A stretch of 64,000 bases of DNA from Nocardia jinanensis (GCF_014645735.1 NZ_BMMH01000025.1:1-64000); one strand, 5' to 3'. Shown: positions 1 to 8,109, numbered from the stretch's first letter. Translations and numbers: made by a program. Notes: generated by a model not told the origin, from the sequence alone.

Positions 1-80
1 GCACCCCGCACCAACTCCTGCCGCTGCGCCTCGGTCACCACCAACTCCGGACCCGATCTCGGCCGCTCCGTCCTCGCCAC
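1..80 (-). pseudogene. IS630-type transposase, N-terminal end only (runs off window)
   Basis: Read on the minus strand from a GTG at 80, the translation begins VARTERPRSGPELVVTEAQ, which is the usual opening of actinobacterial IS630-family transposases, and it stays open to the window edge. A TTG at 86 is an alternative start. Only about 26 residues are visible, so whether the element is intact cannot be judged. It marks the left border of the RiPP-like cluster as a site of insertion-sequence activity. The family call rests on remembered N-terminal wording, not on the catalytic DDE residues, which lie outside the window. Confidence 0.55.
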
Positions 81-263
81 CGCCAAATCCTACAATTAGG
101 CAACGTATTTCAGGCGCGGAACACTAGCTTCCGATGGCCGGCTCGGCGCCGCGGATCAGGTCGAGTCCGTACTGTCGGTGAAGAAGGTCCGGCAGCTCGG
201 CACCAAGCCGACGACGCTCCACCTCGATTCGGATATGCGGTTGAAGAAGGATATCGAGACGGC

Positions 264-785
264 TTGATACAGAAGCCTTCTGACATGCGGGAGGGATGCG
301 CACCAGCAGGGCTTCCGCCGTGGCTGGAGCCATCCCTTCCGCTGCTCGGATCGCTCACTGACGAGCAAGCTTTCGTAGCGGTGCAAGGAATCCGCGCGAT
401 CAGCTGGAAGTGGCGATTCTGGTCGGCGGTGCGCAGGCCCCGTCTGCTCAAAGGCCTCGGGCGCCGGCATTACGGGGTCGCCGCTCAAGATGTAGACGAC
501 CAGCTGAGTGAGACCGTTCCCGGTATCGTGGTGTGCAGCCGTGGAAAGCGTTGCCCTCGGCACAATGCTGCGGGCGGCGAATGCATCGGACGGCTCGAAG
601 TGCACTACGAGTTGGTGGCATTGGTTGTGCTGGCTGCGGCCCGGCACCTCGACCACACGATTACCGGAAATCGGGTGGACGCGCTGAGCGACCTGCCCGG
701 AGTCCCGTCCCACGCAGTGCAGGATTACTGCTATCACACGATTGCCGCGATTCATCGGGCCGCAGCGGATGGTGGTGACGTGTGA
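264..785 (+). CDS. Hypothetical protein coupled to the radical SAM gene
   Basis: A 173-residue protein of unknown function. Its stop overlaps the GTG of the radical SAM gene by four bases (GTGA), so the two are probably translationally coupled. The C-terminal half (from about residue 100) has good actinobacterial codon bias and looks helical, with a hydrophobic stretch around VALVVLAAARHL. The N-terminal third is less convincing and the true start may be later. I recognise no domain. The position directly before a RiPP-maturation enzyme suggests a precursor-binding, accessory or precursor-like role, but that is inference from context only. Confidence 0.5.
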   Translation: MIQKPSDMREGCAPAGLPPWLEPSLPLLGSLTDEQAFVAVQGIRAISWKWRFWSAVRRPRLLKGLGRRHYGVAAQDVDDQLSETVPGIVVCSRGKRCPRHNAAGGECIGRLEVHYELVALVVLAAARHLDHTITGNRVDALSDLPGVPSHAVQDYCYHTIAAIHRAAADGGDV

Positions 786-2683
786 GTGACGAGAGTTCGC
801 CGCGCACCGTGTTGGTCTGCATGCCATGGCACGAGGTCACCCGCCCGTCGCTCGCGCTCGGTCTGCTGAAGGCGAGTTGTGTGGAGCACGGCATGGCCGA
901 ACCGGCCGCGTACTACGCCAATATCCGTTGGGCCGAAGTACTGCTGGACACCGGGCTGACAGTGGGCGACTATCTCAAAATCTCCGACGGCGGGTTTGCC
1001 CACGCGCTCGGCGAATGGGTCTTCGCCGGCGCGTTGAACGGTCCGGAATTCGGGGTGGAGCAGATGGCGGACTACGCGCGGCGACACCGGATCGACCTCG
1101 ATCCGATCTCCCGAATGCGGGAACTCGCGGAAGACTTCGTTTCCTCCGTCACCGACGTGGTGCTGGCCATGGATCCGGAAATAGTCGGTTTCACCTCGAC
1201 GTTCAGCCAGAGTGTGGCGAGCCTGGCCGTGGCGAAAAGAATCAAGCAACGCGCACCGGAAATTCTCACCCTGCTCGGCGGCTACAATACCGAGGGAATT
1301 ATGGGTGTCACACTCCACCGGGAATTCGAATTCGTCGATCTGGTCCTGCGCGGTGAATCCGACGAAACCTTTCCGCAATTGCTCGGCGCGCTCCGCACCG
1401 ATCACGGCGATCTCGGGGCGATTGCTGGACTGTGCTGGCGCGACGCCGATGGGGCACAGCAGGTGAACGATCACAGGGGCACCCCGGTCGGCCCCGGCGG
1501 CATGCACGTCCCATTGTTCGACGACTGGTTTCGGACCTACGACGACAGCGTGGTCAGTGAATTGACCGAACCGGAGTTGGTGCTGGAAAGTTCGCGGGGC
1601 TGCTGGTGGGGCGAGAAACATCATTGCACTTTCTGCGGCTTGAACGGCTCCACTATGAAGTATCGGGTGAAGGAACCGTCCCGGTTCGTCGCCGAACTCG
1701 ACCATTTGGTGCGCAAGCACCGCGTATTGGACGTTACCGTGGTCGACAACATCCTTGATGTCTCCTACCTGCGTACCGCACTCCCGGAGATAGCCGAGAT
1801 GGATTTCGACTTGCGGCTCCATTACGAGATCAAGGCGAATGTCACCGCGGAACAGGCGGCAATTCTGCGAGCGGCGAAAGTGTGGAGTGTGCAGCCCGGC
1901 ATCGAGTCTCTTGTGGACGATGTGTTGCGGAGAATGGACAAGGGCATCGACGGAGTGCGCAATGTACGCGCGTTGCGGGACTTGGAAACAGAGGGGATCA
2001 CCATCGGGTGGAACTGGCTGTACGGATTTCCCGGCGAACGCGAGGGCGACTACCGCAGGGTGATCGAGCAGATCCCGGCGCTGGCGCACCTTCAGCCGCC
2101 GGGCGGAACGGCCCGGATCTTCCTCGAACGCTTCTCGCCGAATTTCGACGATCCGGCCATCGGCTTCACCGAACGGTATCCCGCCGAGCGATACCATGCG
2201 GTGTACGACCTCGACCGCCAGGTGCTCGCCGATCTCGTCTATGAATTCGACACTCCGGATCAGGGAATCACCGAAGAGCAAGTTGCTCCGCTGAACGCCG
2301 CGATCGCTGTATGGCAGGCGCATTACGCGGAAAGCTTCTTGCTGCGTAGCGATATCGACGGCGTGCTGATCATCCGGGACCGCCGGTTCGGCTGGGCAGC
2401 CGAGGATCATGTGTTCACCGATCCGAGGGAGCGGGAAACCTGGGTCGAATTGGAGCACGGCCGCACCATCCCAGGATTGCACCGCAATCTCGCCTCGGCG
2501 GGGTTCCGCTGGGACGAAGCGGAACTGGAGGAATGGCTCGCCGCGCAACTGGCGAACGGGCTGGTATTCACCGAAGGTGGACGTTGGCTCGCATTGGCGA
2601 CGACGCCGGGTGGGATCGAACGCTCGATCGTGCGGCCGGAACAACCCGAGCCGGTGCCGGTGCGTATCGAGGCACCCATATGA
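782..2683 (+). CDS. RiPP maturation cobalamin-type radical SAM enzyme (TIGR03975-like)
   Basis: A 633-residue radical S-adenosylmethionine enzyme of the RiPP-maturation C-methyltransferase type. The N-terminal ~220 residues resemble a B12-binding domain (LLGGYNTEG and LVLRGESDETFPQLL are typical of B12-radical SAM proteins). The iron-sulfur motif is at C274, C282 and C285 (RGCWWGEKHHCTFCG), a Cx7CxxC spacing instead of the canonical Cx3CxxC, characteristic of this family. The YGFPGE segment in the second half fits the radical SAM barrel. Such enzymes are thought to modify ribosomal peptides, often by C-methylation of unactivated carbons. The GTG start overlaps the upstream stop, and the end overlaps the DUF5825 gene by ATGA. 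Confidence 0.88.
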   Translation: MSDESSPRTVLVCMPWHEVTRPSLALGLLKASCVEHGMAEPAAYYANIRWAEVLLDTGLTVGDYLKISDGGFAHALGEWVFAGALNGPEFGVEQMADYARRHRIDLDPISRMRELAEDFVSSVTDVVLAMDPEIVGFTSTFSQSVASLAVAKRIKQRAPEILTLLGGYNTEGIMGVTLHREFEFVDLVLRGESDETFPQLLGALRTDHGDLGAIAGLCWRDADGAQQVNDHRGTPVGPGGMHVPLFDDWFRTYDDSVVSELTEPELVLESSRGCWWGEKHHCTFCGLNGSTMKYRVKEPSRFVAELDHLVRKHRVLDVTVVDNILDVSYLRTALPEIAEMDFDLRLHYEIKANVTAEQAAILRAAKVWSVQPGIESLVDDVLRRMDKGIDGVRNVRALRDLETEGITIGWNWLYGFPGEREGDYRRVIEQIPALAHLQPPGGTARIFLERFSPNFDDPAIGFTERYPAERYHAVYDLDRQVLADLVYEFDTPDQGITEEQVAPLNAAIAVWQAHYAESFLLRSDIDGVLIIRDRRFGWAAEDHVFTDPRERETWVELEHGRTIPGLHRNLASAGFRWDEAELEEWLAAQLANGLVFTEGGRWLALATTPGGIERSIVRPEQPEPVPVRIEAPI

Positions 2684-3267
2684 CCGATCCGCTGGAGCGA
2701 TGGCCGGAAACTGTGCCCGCCGATCTCACGCAGCCGGCCCATACCGTCGCCGCCGCGCGACGGCTCGGGCAGATCGTCACCGTCGTCGACCCGGTGCGAT
2801 TCAGTGGCGGCGCGGACGACTTCGCAGTGCTGCGATTACTCGGTGCGGCGATGCAGGCCGGTGTCCGGATCGACTGGACACTCGTCTCCGCGGCGCCGAA
2901 CGGGCTGGACGACATCGTCCATTTGCCGCCACCCGCGCATGCGATGGGCAGCATCGGGAAAGCGACACAGGCGCGATGGCGGGAGCGCCACCAGGCCGGC
3001 CTGTGTTGTTACCGGCACGGTCCGGATTTCGTGGCCATCAAGGACAATCGCCGACCCCGGGCGAGCTTTCGCGCCACTCTCGATGAGCCACACGCCACCC
3101 TGTTTCGCACGCTGGCCGCAGCAAGCCGTGTCGCCGAGCTGACCAGCGATGAGTTGAGGCTGCTGACGGAGCTGCGGGACAACGGCCTCGCCTTCATCGA
3201 CGGCGTGCATTTCCTACTGTCGCCATACCGAGTCCGGACCTTCCCGATCCCGTGCACCACCTGCTAG
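2680..3267 (+). CDS. DUF5825 family protein
   Basis: A 195-residue protein starting at an ATG that overlaps the radical SAM stop (ATGA). The sequence (TVVDPVRFSGGADDFAVLRLLGAAMQAGVRIDW and similar) matches my memory of the DUF5825 family, which accompanies RiPP radical SAM enzymes in actinobacteria. It reads as an alpha/beta protein without signal peptide or membrane segment. It ends in CTTC, a Cys pair at the extreme C terminus that might be functional. The tight coupling suggests it acts with the radical SAM enzyme, perhaps as partner or precursor-recognition protein. The biochemical role is unknown. Confidence 0.75.
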   Translation: MTDPLERWPETVPADLTQPAHTVAAARRLGQIVTVVDPVRFSGGADDFAVLRLLGAAMQAGVRIDWTLVSAAPNGLDDIVHLPPPAHAMGSIGKATQARWRERHQAGLCCYRHGPDFVAIKDNRRPRASFRATLDEPHATLFRTLAAASRVAELTSDELRLLTELRDNGLAFIDGVHFLLSPYRVRTFPIPCTTC

Positions 3268-3279
3268 GAGGCCGGAAGC

Positions 3280-3345
3280 ATGGCGAGAGAAGTGGCATCG
3301 AAGGCTTATCGCTTATGCACTCCACCAACACATATACGCAGGTAG
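3280..3345 (+). CDS. Small ORF (21 aa), possible RiPP precursor
   Basis: Twelve bases after the DUF5825 stop, a strong Shine-Dalgarno sequence (AGGAGG at 3266-3271) precedes an ATG at 3280. The 21-residue product begins MAREVASKAYRLCTPP and has one Cys, a Pro pair and a basic C terminus. A strong ribosome site in operon position behind RiPP-maturation genes makes it a candidate precursor peptide or leader. Chance is a real alternative because the ORF is very short. I do not recognise the sequence. Confidence 0.35.
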   Translation: MAREVASKAYRLCTPPTHIRR

Positions 3346-3423
3346 CCTCCCTGGAGGCGCTGACCAGAAGCTGCCCGGCACCACTACACCCAGCCACCCG
3401 CAGCAGTCTTCTGGAGGTGCCCC

Positions 3424-3552
3424 ATGCCGGCGAACCTGCCCGCGCCCGGCGCGATGCTGCGTTCGGTGTCCGGGCACCCGGAGTGGGTAGCACCCTCGTA
3501 TCGACTCGGCGCCTGTCTCCAGCTCACCGGTGCTCTGCTGGAGTTCGCGTGA
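3424..3552 (+). CDS. Small ORF (42 aa) with good ribosome site
   Basis: An ATG at 3424 sits seven bases after a CTGGAGG ribosome site. The 42-residue product (MPANLPAPGAMLRSVSGHPE at its start, GACLQLTGALLEFA at its end) has natural-looking composition and codon bias. Its TGA overlaps another ATG (3552) that opens a 46-residue Arg-rich frame which looks less genuine. It lies 156 bases after the DUF5825 gene on the same strand. It may be a second precursor-like peptide of the cluster or the surviving start of a decayed gene. Function unknown. Confidence 0.4.
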   Translation: MPANLPAPGAMLRSVSGHPEWVAPSYRLGACLQLTGALLEFA

Positions 3553-3688
3553 TGTTCGGCGGCGCCACGAGTGATAACCCGCGTCGATATTGCGCACCGA
3601 GGCGGGGGGCAGCGGATCTGCGCCGGGCATCGGTGAGTGCGCACCACGCTCGGAGGGGACTGCCCCGAGTTCGGTCGACTCAGAACAA

Positions 3689-4099
3689 CTAGAAGCCCTT
3701 CGCCGACCGGTTGGTCGCTGCCCGGCGTTCGGCCTCCTTGGCCTGGGCCCGTTCGTCCTCGGCGCGCACCGCGGCATAACTTTCGCGTTCGCGGATCAGC
3801 CACTCCGGCGGGTCCGCGAGTAAAGCGGCGATCTCGTCGGCGGTGAGCGAGTCGGACACTCCGGCTCGGGTCAGGCCACTGTTGGAGACACCGAGCTTAC
3901 GGGCCACGATATCGCGCGGGAAAGGTCCGGTGCGGCGCAGCTCGGTGAGCCACTGCGGCGGGTTCGTCCGGAGCTCGTCCAGCTCGGTTCGGGAAATCGG
4001 GTCGTTCCGGAACTCTTCGGGAGCCGCCGGAAGATAGATGCCGAGCTTGTTTGCCGCGGTCAGCGGCTTCATCGTCTGCGGTTTCTTGTCCAGGCTCAC
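3689..4099 (-). CDS. DUF5997 family protein
   Basis: A 136-residue soluble protein. The text KPQTMKPLTAANKLGIYLPA, the repeated PPQWL/PPEWL motifs and ARKLGVSNSGLTRAGVSDSLT match the DUF5997 family of mycolic-acid actinobacteria. The two PPxWL units look like a duplicated helix-turn-helix-like segment, and the C terminus is a charged helix rich in Ala, Glu and Arg. I chose GTG 4099 over longer options because it gives the family-typical start and sits seven bases from a -10 hexamer, implying a leaderless transcript. It is divergent from a LysR regulator, the usual arrangement for this family. Biochemical role unknown. Confidence 0.8.
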   Translation of the reverse strand: MSLDKKPQTMKPLTAANKLGIYLPAAPEEFRNDPISRTELDELRTNPPQWLTELRRTGPFPRDIVARKLGVSNSGLTRAGVSDSLTADEIAALLADPPEWLIRERESYAAVRAEDERAQAKEAERRAATNRSAKGF

Positions 4100-4105
4100 C
4101 GGAAC

Positions 4106-4111
4106 AGCGTA
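4106..4111 (-). promoter_or_regulatory. -10 element for leaderless DUF5997 transcript
   Basis: Read on the minus strand this is TACGCT, fitting the actinobacterial TANNNT -10 consensus. It ends seven bases before the GTG at 4099, so transcription would start at about the start codon and no ribosome site is needed. It is the mirror image of the element at 4148-4153. Confidence 0.5.
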
Positions 4112-4147
4112 TCGGGCCGCCGAGTCGGTCCGGACTCCGCGGTGCCA

Positions 4148-4153
4148 TACGCT
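4148..4153 (+). promoter_or_regulatory. -10 element for leaderless LysR transcript
   Basis: TACGCT seven bases before the ATG at 4161, again implying a leaderless mRNA. With the element at 4106-4111 it forms part of a 7-base inverted repeat (AGCGTAT at 4106-4112, ATACGCT at 4147-4153), so the two divergent promoters are symmetric and could be controlled by one regulator bound between them. Confidence 0.5.
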
Positions 4154-4160
4154 TGCCGGT

Positions 4161-5096
4161 ATGAGCCGGTTTCCCTCGATCGATGTGCAGCGCCTGCGCT
4201 GGTTTGCCGCAGTCGCGGAGGAGCTGCACTTCGCACGCGCCGCGAAGGTATTGCACATCTCCCGCCAGAAGCTCAGCCACACGGTCATCGACCTGGAGAC
4301 CGAGCTCGGCACGAAGCTGTTCGTGCCCGGGGCACAGCCGACTCAGCTGACCGATGCGGGACGAGAGTTGCTACAGGAGGCGCGCGACATCCTTGCGCGG
4401 ACCAAGAACGAGGCAGGCACCGCAGCGGTCGCTGCCCCCGCCACGCTGCGGGTCGGGTTCGTACCCGGCGTCACCGTCACCAAATGGGAGCGGATCTGGG
4501 GCCGGCGATTCCCGGATATTCCGCTCGAGCTGGTCACTGTTGCCCAGGCCGACCAGGAGTCGGCGCTGCGCGAGGGGCGCGTCGACATGTGCTTCGTCCG
4601 CTTGCCGATCGACCGCGGCGGCATGAACGCGATCCCGCTCTACCGTGAGTTGCCCGTCGTCGTGGCACCCAAGGACCACGAGATCTCACTGTTCGACGAG
4701 GTCAGCATGGCCGATCTCGTAAAGGAGCGCCTGCAGGACACAGCCGATATCGACGCCGTCGGAGCCACCATCGAACTCGTCGCCGCCGGAGTCGGCGTCG
4801 CCATCGTGCCCCATTCGATCGCTCGCCTGCACCACCGGCGCGACCTCGTCTACCGCACGGTGACCGACACCGACGACACCGAAATCGCCCTGGCCTGGCC
4901 GCCGGCCCGGACCACCGACTCGGTCGAGGAGTTCATCGGCGTAGTGCGCGGCCGCTCGGAACACAGCTCCCGGTCCCCCGCAGGAAAGGGCGCCGAACCA
5001 GCACCGCGGAAGCCGAATCCTCCAGAAAAGCGACCGCGTCCCGCGAGGAAACCGATCGCCTCCAGGAAGAAGCCGGCACGGGGGCGCAAACGCTAG
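4161..5096 (+). CDS. LysR family transcriptional regulator
   Basis: A 311-residue LysR-type regulator. The N terminus (about residues 8-66) holds the winged helix: RLRWFAAVAEELHFARAAKVLHISRQKLSHTV is the recognisable LysR helix-turn-helix, and TKLFV...LTDAGRELL completes it. The co-inducer-binding domain follows (LRVGFVPGVT). The last ~45 residues are an unusual Pro/Arg/Lys-rich tail (for example KPIASRKKPARGRKR), probably disordered and possibly a non-specific DNA contact. The ATG at 4161 was chosen because it follows a leaderless-type -10 box. The ligand is unknown. It probably controls itself and the divergent DUF5997 gene. Confidence 0.88.
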   Translation: MSRFPSIDVQRLRWFAAVAEELHFARAAKVLHISRQKLSHTVIDLETELGTKLFVPGAQPTQLTDAGRELLQEARDILARTKNEAGTAAVAAPATLRVGFVPGVTVTKWERIWGRRFPDIPLELVTVAQADQESALREGRVDMCFVRLPIDRGGMNAIPLYRELPVVVAPKDHEISLFDEVSMADLVKERLQDTADIDAVGATIELVAAGVGVAIVPHSIARLHHRRDLVYRTVTDTDDTEIALAWPPARTTDSVEEFIGVVRGRSEHSSRSPAGKGAEPAPRKPNPPEKRPRPARKPIASRKKPARGRKR

Positions 5097-5121
5097 CGGC
5101 GCAGGCCCAGCCATCCGACTC

Positions 5122-5364
5122 GTGGAGCAGGTTGTCGAGATTCTCGCCGGAGCTTACAGTTTTCGGCCGCTTCTCCCAGTCGATACCGGTGGTGGCGCAC
5201 TAGGCGAAGGCCGCCTGCACGGTATGACGCATCTCGCCGAGGCGGTTCTGCAGGTGACCGGGCGGGGCGGGGACCGCAAGGTGCCCGGTGCGTCGCGGGC
5301 TCTGGCGACCGTCTCCAACGGGCTGTCCAAATCGGCTGTGTTCGTGTTCAGCCGCGACAGCTGA
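5122..5364 (+). pseudogene. Thiolase-family C-terminal relic
   Basis: The 80-residue frame ends VDTGGGALGEGRLHGMTHLAEAV...ATVSNGLSKSAVFVFSRD, which is the C-terminal end of thiolase/lipid-transfer-type acetyl-CoA acetyltransferases of actinobacteria (the G-EGRLHGMTH segment is diagnostic of the active-site end). The ~300 upstream residues expected for such an enzyme are absent, because the LysR gene ends 25 bases earlier. It is therefore a deletion remnant and not an active enzyme. Confidence 0.65.
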
Positions 5365-5390
5365 ACATGCTCTCGAGCCGGCCGCACGGC

Positions 5391-5758
5391 ATGATCGATA
5401 ACGTGCTGCGCCCGCTGTTGTTCCTCGATGTGGACGGGCCGATACTGCCCTTCGGTGAGCACCCGCAGAGTAGTCCGCGCACTGTCACATCGGGTTCGCG
5501 ATTCTCGCGCCTCAGCCCTGGAGTAGGAAGACAGCTGGCAACGCTACCGTGCGACCTGGTCTGGGCGACGACCTGGGAAGACGAAGCGAATTCCGAGATC
5601 GCGCCCCGGCTCGGGCTGCCACGGCTGCCGGTCGTGCACTGGCCATCACCTTCCGTCGAGCACGAGCACGAGGACCGATGGTTCGGACTGTGCTGGAACT
5701 CGGTGACGAGGACTTCACCACTCTCCATCAATGGCTGACAACAACATCGTTCAGCTGA
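5391..5758 (+). pseudogene. HAD-like hydrolase relic with internal deletion and frameshift
   Basis: From ATG 5391 the frame reads RPLLFLDVDGPILPFG (the DxDG nucleophile motif of HAD phosphatases) and later LATLPCDLVWATTWEDEAN and RLGLPRLPVV, typical of small actinobacterial HAD-domain proteins. Homologues then carry about 40 more residues with a second Asp motif. Here the frame runs out at FGLCWN, and the expected C terminus (GDEDFTTLHQWL) appears in another frame, ending at 5758. An internal deletion plus frameshift removed the catalytic acid region. The start may still be translated, but the product should be inactive. Confidence 0.6.
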
Positions 5759-6064
5759 AACCGCAGGAGACCGCGACCCGACCCGTCCGCCGCACAACCA
5801 CCGAATCGGTGGCCGATCATAAGATTTCTCAGAAGTCCAGGTTGTTCAGCTCGGGTGCACGGTGCTGCTGTGGCGCAAGGGTGGTGGCCGGGCGTGGCGG
5901 TGGCGGCGATGAGCATCAGCAGACGAGGATTCCTGCGCGCGGGAGCCGGCCACAATCTCGAACACGAGGGTATGGCGATGATGGCCGACTTATCGGTGAC
6001 GTAGTTCGTCGGCTCCGCGAGTCTCTCAGGGAGACGCGCACAAGGTCGACCACGTCGGGCACCG
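5759..6064. other. 306-bp gap without a supportable gene
   Basis: No convincing coding sequence. A 32-codon frame at 5910 starts MSISRRGFLRAGAGH, like the beginning of a Tat signal, but stops at once. Probably decayed DNA between two relics. Confidence 0.4.
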
Positions 6065-6311
6065 GTGGCCGAGACCTCCAGCAACAGTCTCGCCGGAGCC
6101 TCATCCCTGGGGAACCAGATATCAGCCGACGCCCTCGACCATGCGCGAACCGTGTTCACCGGGGGGGCTCAACACCGCGTCTCTCGCAGCAGGTATCACC
6201 ATTGCGGTCGCTTCCCTGGCCTGCTTCGTGATGCTTCGGCACCGCCAGCCCCTCGGCACCGCAGAGCGTGAGGCGGAGCCGGTAACCTCGACATCCGGGA
6301 GCGAGCGATGA
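6065..6311 (+). pseudogene. MFS (DHA2-type) transporter C-terminal relic
   Basis: Two frames joined at a run of seven G (6161-6167) give SLGNQISADALDHARTVFTGG followed by LNTASLAAGITIAVASLACFVML and a short charged tail. This is the last transmembrane helix and tail of an EmrB/QacA-type drug exporter. The tail's TGA overlaps the ATG of the following TetR gene (ATGA), the usual exporter-regulator coupling. About 90 percent of the transporter is missing and the homopolymer breaks the remaining frame. Confidence 0.6.
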
Positions 6312-6892
6312 CGGATAAAGCGATGGCGGCTGAGCAAGACACTGTCGATGGGCGCATACTGCGCGGCCGACGCCGACGAGCTCAGATCATCGAGGCAACG
6401 CTGGAGATCGTCCGCCGCGACGGTGCTACCGGCGTCACCCACCGCACCGTCGCCAAGGAGGCCGGGATCACCACCAGCCTGACCCTCTACTACTTCGCCA
6501 CCCTGGACGATCTGTTGATAGCTGCGCTGACCAGCGTCACGGAGGCATACACACACCGCATTCGACAGCTCATCGACACCGAGGACGACCCACTCAGCGG
6601 CCTCTCCGAGCTCATCGTCGAATCCGCCGGGCCCGGACGTGAACGAACTCTCGCCGAGCGGGAGCTGTCGACCCTCGCGGCACGCCGACCAGCCCTACGA
6701 CCAGTCGCGCGACGCTGGCGCGACAACGTCGCCGAACTCGCCCGAACACAGACCGACGACCCCGATGCGATCGAGGCCTTCGTCGCTTTGTCCGACGGCC
6801 TGTGCACCGCCATCCTCCTCAACGACCGCGAGGCCGACCCCGACCACATCCGGGCAGTTCGCAGCAAAGCACTACTACGAAGCAGTCAGTAG
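6308..6892 (+). CDS. TetR/AcrR family transcriptional regulator
   Basis: A 194-residue TetR-type repressor. The DNA-binding domain is at about residues 20-66: RRAQIIEATLEIVRRDGATGVTHRTVAKEAGITTSLTLYYFATLDDLL contains the classic helix-turn-helix with the LYYxF signature. The C-terminal ligand domain is helical (ELSTLAARRPALRPVARRW). The start overlaps the stop of the truncated MFS exporter, so this regulator probably once controlled a drug exporter now deleted at this locus. Its remaining target is unknown. Confidence 0.88.
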   Translation: MTDKAMAAEQDTVDGRILRGRRRRAQIIEATLEIVRRDGATGVTHRTVAKEAGITTSLTLYYFATLDDLLIAALTSVTEAYTHRIRQLIDTEDDPLSGLSELIVESAGPGRERTLAERELSTLAARRPALRPVARRWRDNVAELARTQTDDPDAIEAFVALSDGLCTAILLNDREADPDHIRAVRSKALLRSSQ

Positions 6893-7228
6893 GCCGCATC
6901 GCGTGGGCATCCGATGTCCTCGATCCGTGTCACGAATGTCCTACCCCCACAATCTCTACCAGGGGATATGACGAACTTCGTTGGATTCTCGACGATTACG
7001 GCCCGAACCCCTTCAACTGCTGGTCCAGGGGATGCAATTGGAAGACGGGATTGCCCAGGGGCAGGGCTGCCGCACTGCATGCACGGGGTACTGCTCTCTC
7101 GCCGATCACCTGGGAAACAGGAGGGCAGTGACTTCGAACTGTGTGGCATACACACCATCGAATTCGACACCGCCTAAGGTCTGACTCGGTCCGCCCATCA
7201 GGGGCAGCTGAGTGGAGGGGTTCGAAGA
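6893..7228. other. 336-bp intergenic region
   Basis: No supportable gene on either strand. It presumably holds the promoter of the secreted protein at 7229. A GGAGGGG ribosome site lies at its right end (about 7212-7219). Confidence 0.5.
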
Positions 7229-7846
7229 ATGAAGTTCGAGAAAATGACTGCTGCCGTTTTCATGGCCATCTCGGCCCTGGGTATCACTGCGGCAACGGCC
7301 CATACAGAGCCTGCCGTAACGGAGCAGTCGACCGCAGTGACTGCGGGAGGCACGACTTCCGGTGTGGATCACGGAATCAACTACCAGATCACCGTTTCGC
7401 CGGTCGACAGAGTCATTGTCACCACCGTCGAGAATGGCAGGTTCGAGATCGCGCAGAACGGCGCGGTGGCGCTCGAGACCGGCAACGGAGCGGCGGTGAC
7501 CGAAGTGCCGCGATGGTACGCCGCCGACGGGCGTTCGATCGCGGTTGCGCAGCACATCGGCGCGGACGGCCACACCCTGACGCTGACACCGGCCACGACG
7601 GCCGAAGACAATGCGCAACTGAAGGACATCAGCTCCTACGACCGGCTCGCGGAGCAGATCAACAAGAACCTGCCCGGCGTCGTCGGCGGTGCCATCGTGG
7701 GCGGCATCCTCGGGGCATGTCTGTTCCTGATCTGGGGGATCAGCATCCCCGTGGGTGTGCTGATCGGTGGAACCGTCGGCGGATACGTCATGGGCGGCCC
7801 GGAGTTCCTCGGCGCCGTACAGGCGTTCGCCACCGGCCAGCCGTGA
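7229..7846 (+). CDS. Secreted/membrane-anchored protein of unknown function
   Basis: A 205-residue exported protein. Residues 1-26 form a Sec signal peptide (KMTAAVFMAISALGITAATA, cleavage after the AxA). The middle (about 40-130) looks like a small beta-rich domain (NYQITVSPVDRVIVTTVENGRFEI). Near the C terminus is a Gly-rich hydrophobic segment (VVGGAIVGGILGACLFLIWGISIPVGVLIGG) that could form a membrane hairpin. Similar signal / beta domain / glycine-zipper proteins are common in Nocardia (I recall the label DUF8020 but cannot confirm it). A strong GGAGGGG ribosome site supports the start. Role unknown, perhaps cell-envelope related. Confidence 0.7.
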   Translation: MKFEKMTAAVFMAISALGITAATAHTEPAVTEQSTAVTAGGTTSGVDHGINYQITVSPVDRVIVTTVENGRFEIAQNGAVALETGNGAAVTEVPRWYAADGRSIAVAQHIGADGHTLTLTPATTAEDNAQLKDISSYDRLAEQINKNLPGVVGGAIVGGILGACLFLIWGISIPVGVLIGGTVGGYVMGGPEFLGAVQAFATGQP

Positions 7847-7867
7847 TCACCGGCAGGTGAAATAGCG

Positions 7868-8109
7868 GCCGCGCGCAGAGTGACGCACGAAGTGTGGAGT
7901 GCGGACTCGGTGTCCTCGATGGCGGCTGCCATCAGCACGGTCACGCCTCGATACTCAGTTGTCCACCCGACGCAATCGCGTAGCCACGAAACGAGAACAT
8001 CGTCGGGCGAGCTGGACGTTTCGAGGGCGCCTGCCTCAGCGGTCAGCGCGTCGAAGCTCGTGCGGAGCAGGGCATCGAGCAACGCCTCGCGCGTCGGGAA
8101 GTGACGCAC
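7868..8109 (-). pseudogene. TetR regulator relic (middle portion)
   Basis: On the minus strand RHFPTREALLDALLRTSFDALTAEAG continues to VLVSWLRDCVGWTTEYRGVTVLMAAAIED and SALHTSCVTLRAA. This is the end of the helix-turn-helix and the first ligand-domain helices of a TetR/AcrR regulator. The N-terminal ~35 residues are missing (an in-frame TGA lies just upstream) and similarity stops at LRAA. It is truncated at both ends and cannot be functional. Confidence 0.65.

Noticed and set aside
124..236. Minus-strand frame ending RRLGAELPDLLHRQYGLDL near the left edge
   Set aside because: Codon use looks coding, but no start, no family and it lies between an IS fragment and the RiPP cluster; too short to support.
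752..2644. Long minus-strand frame opposite the radical SAM gene
   Set aside because: It mirrors the third-position bias of the real gene and has no conserved motif; a shadow frame.
3552..3692. 46-residue Arg-rich plus-strand frame overlapping the stop of the 42-residue ORF
   Set aside because: Ala/Arg composition typical of an off-frame shadow in high-GC DNA, no ribosome site of its own.
7847..7860. TCACC/GGTGA hairpin directly after the secreted-protein stop
   Set aside because: Only a 5-base stem; too weak to call a terminator.
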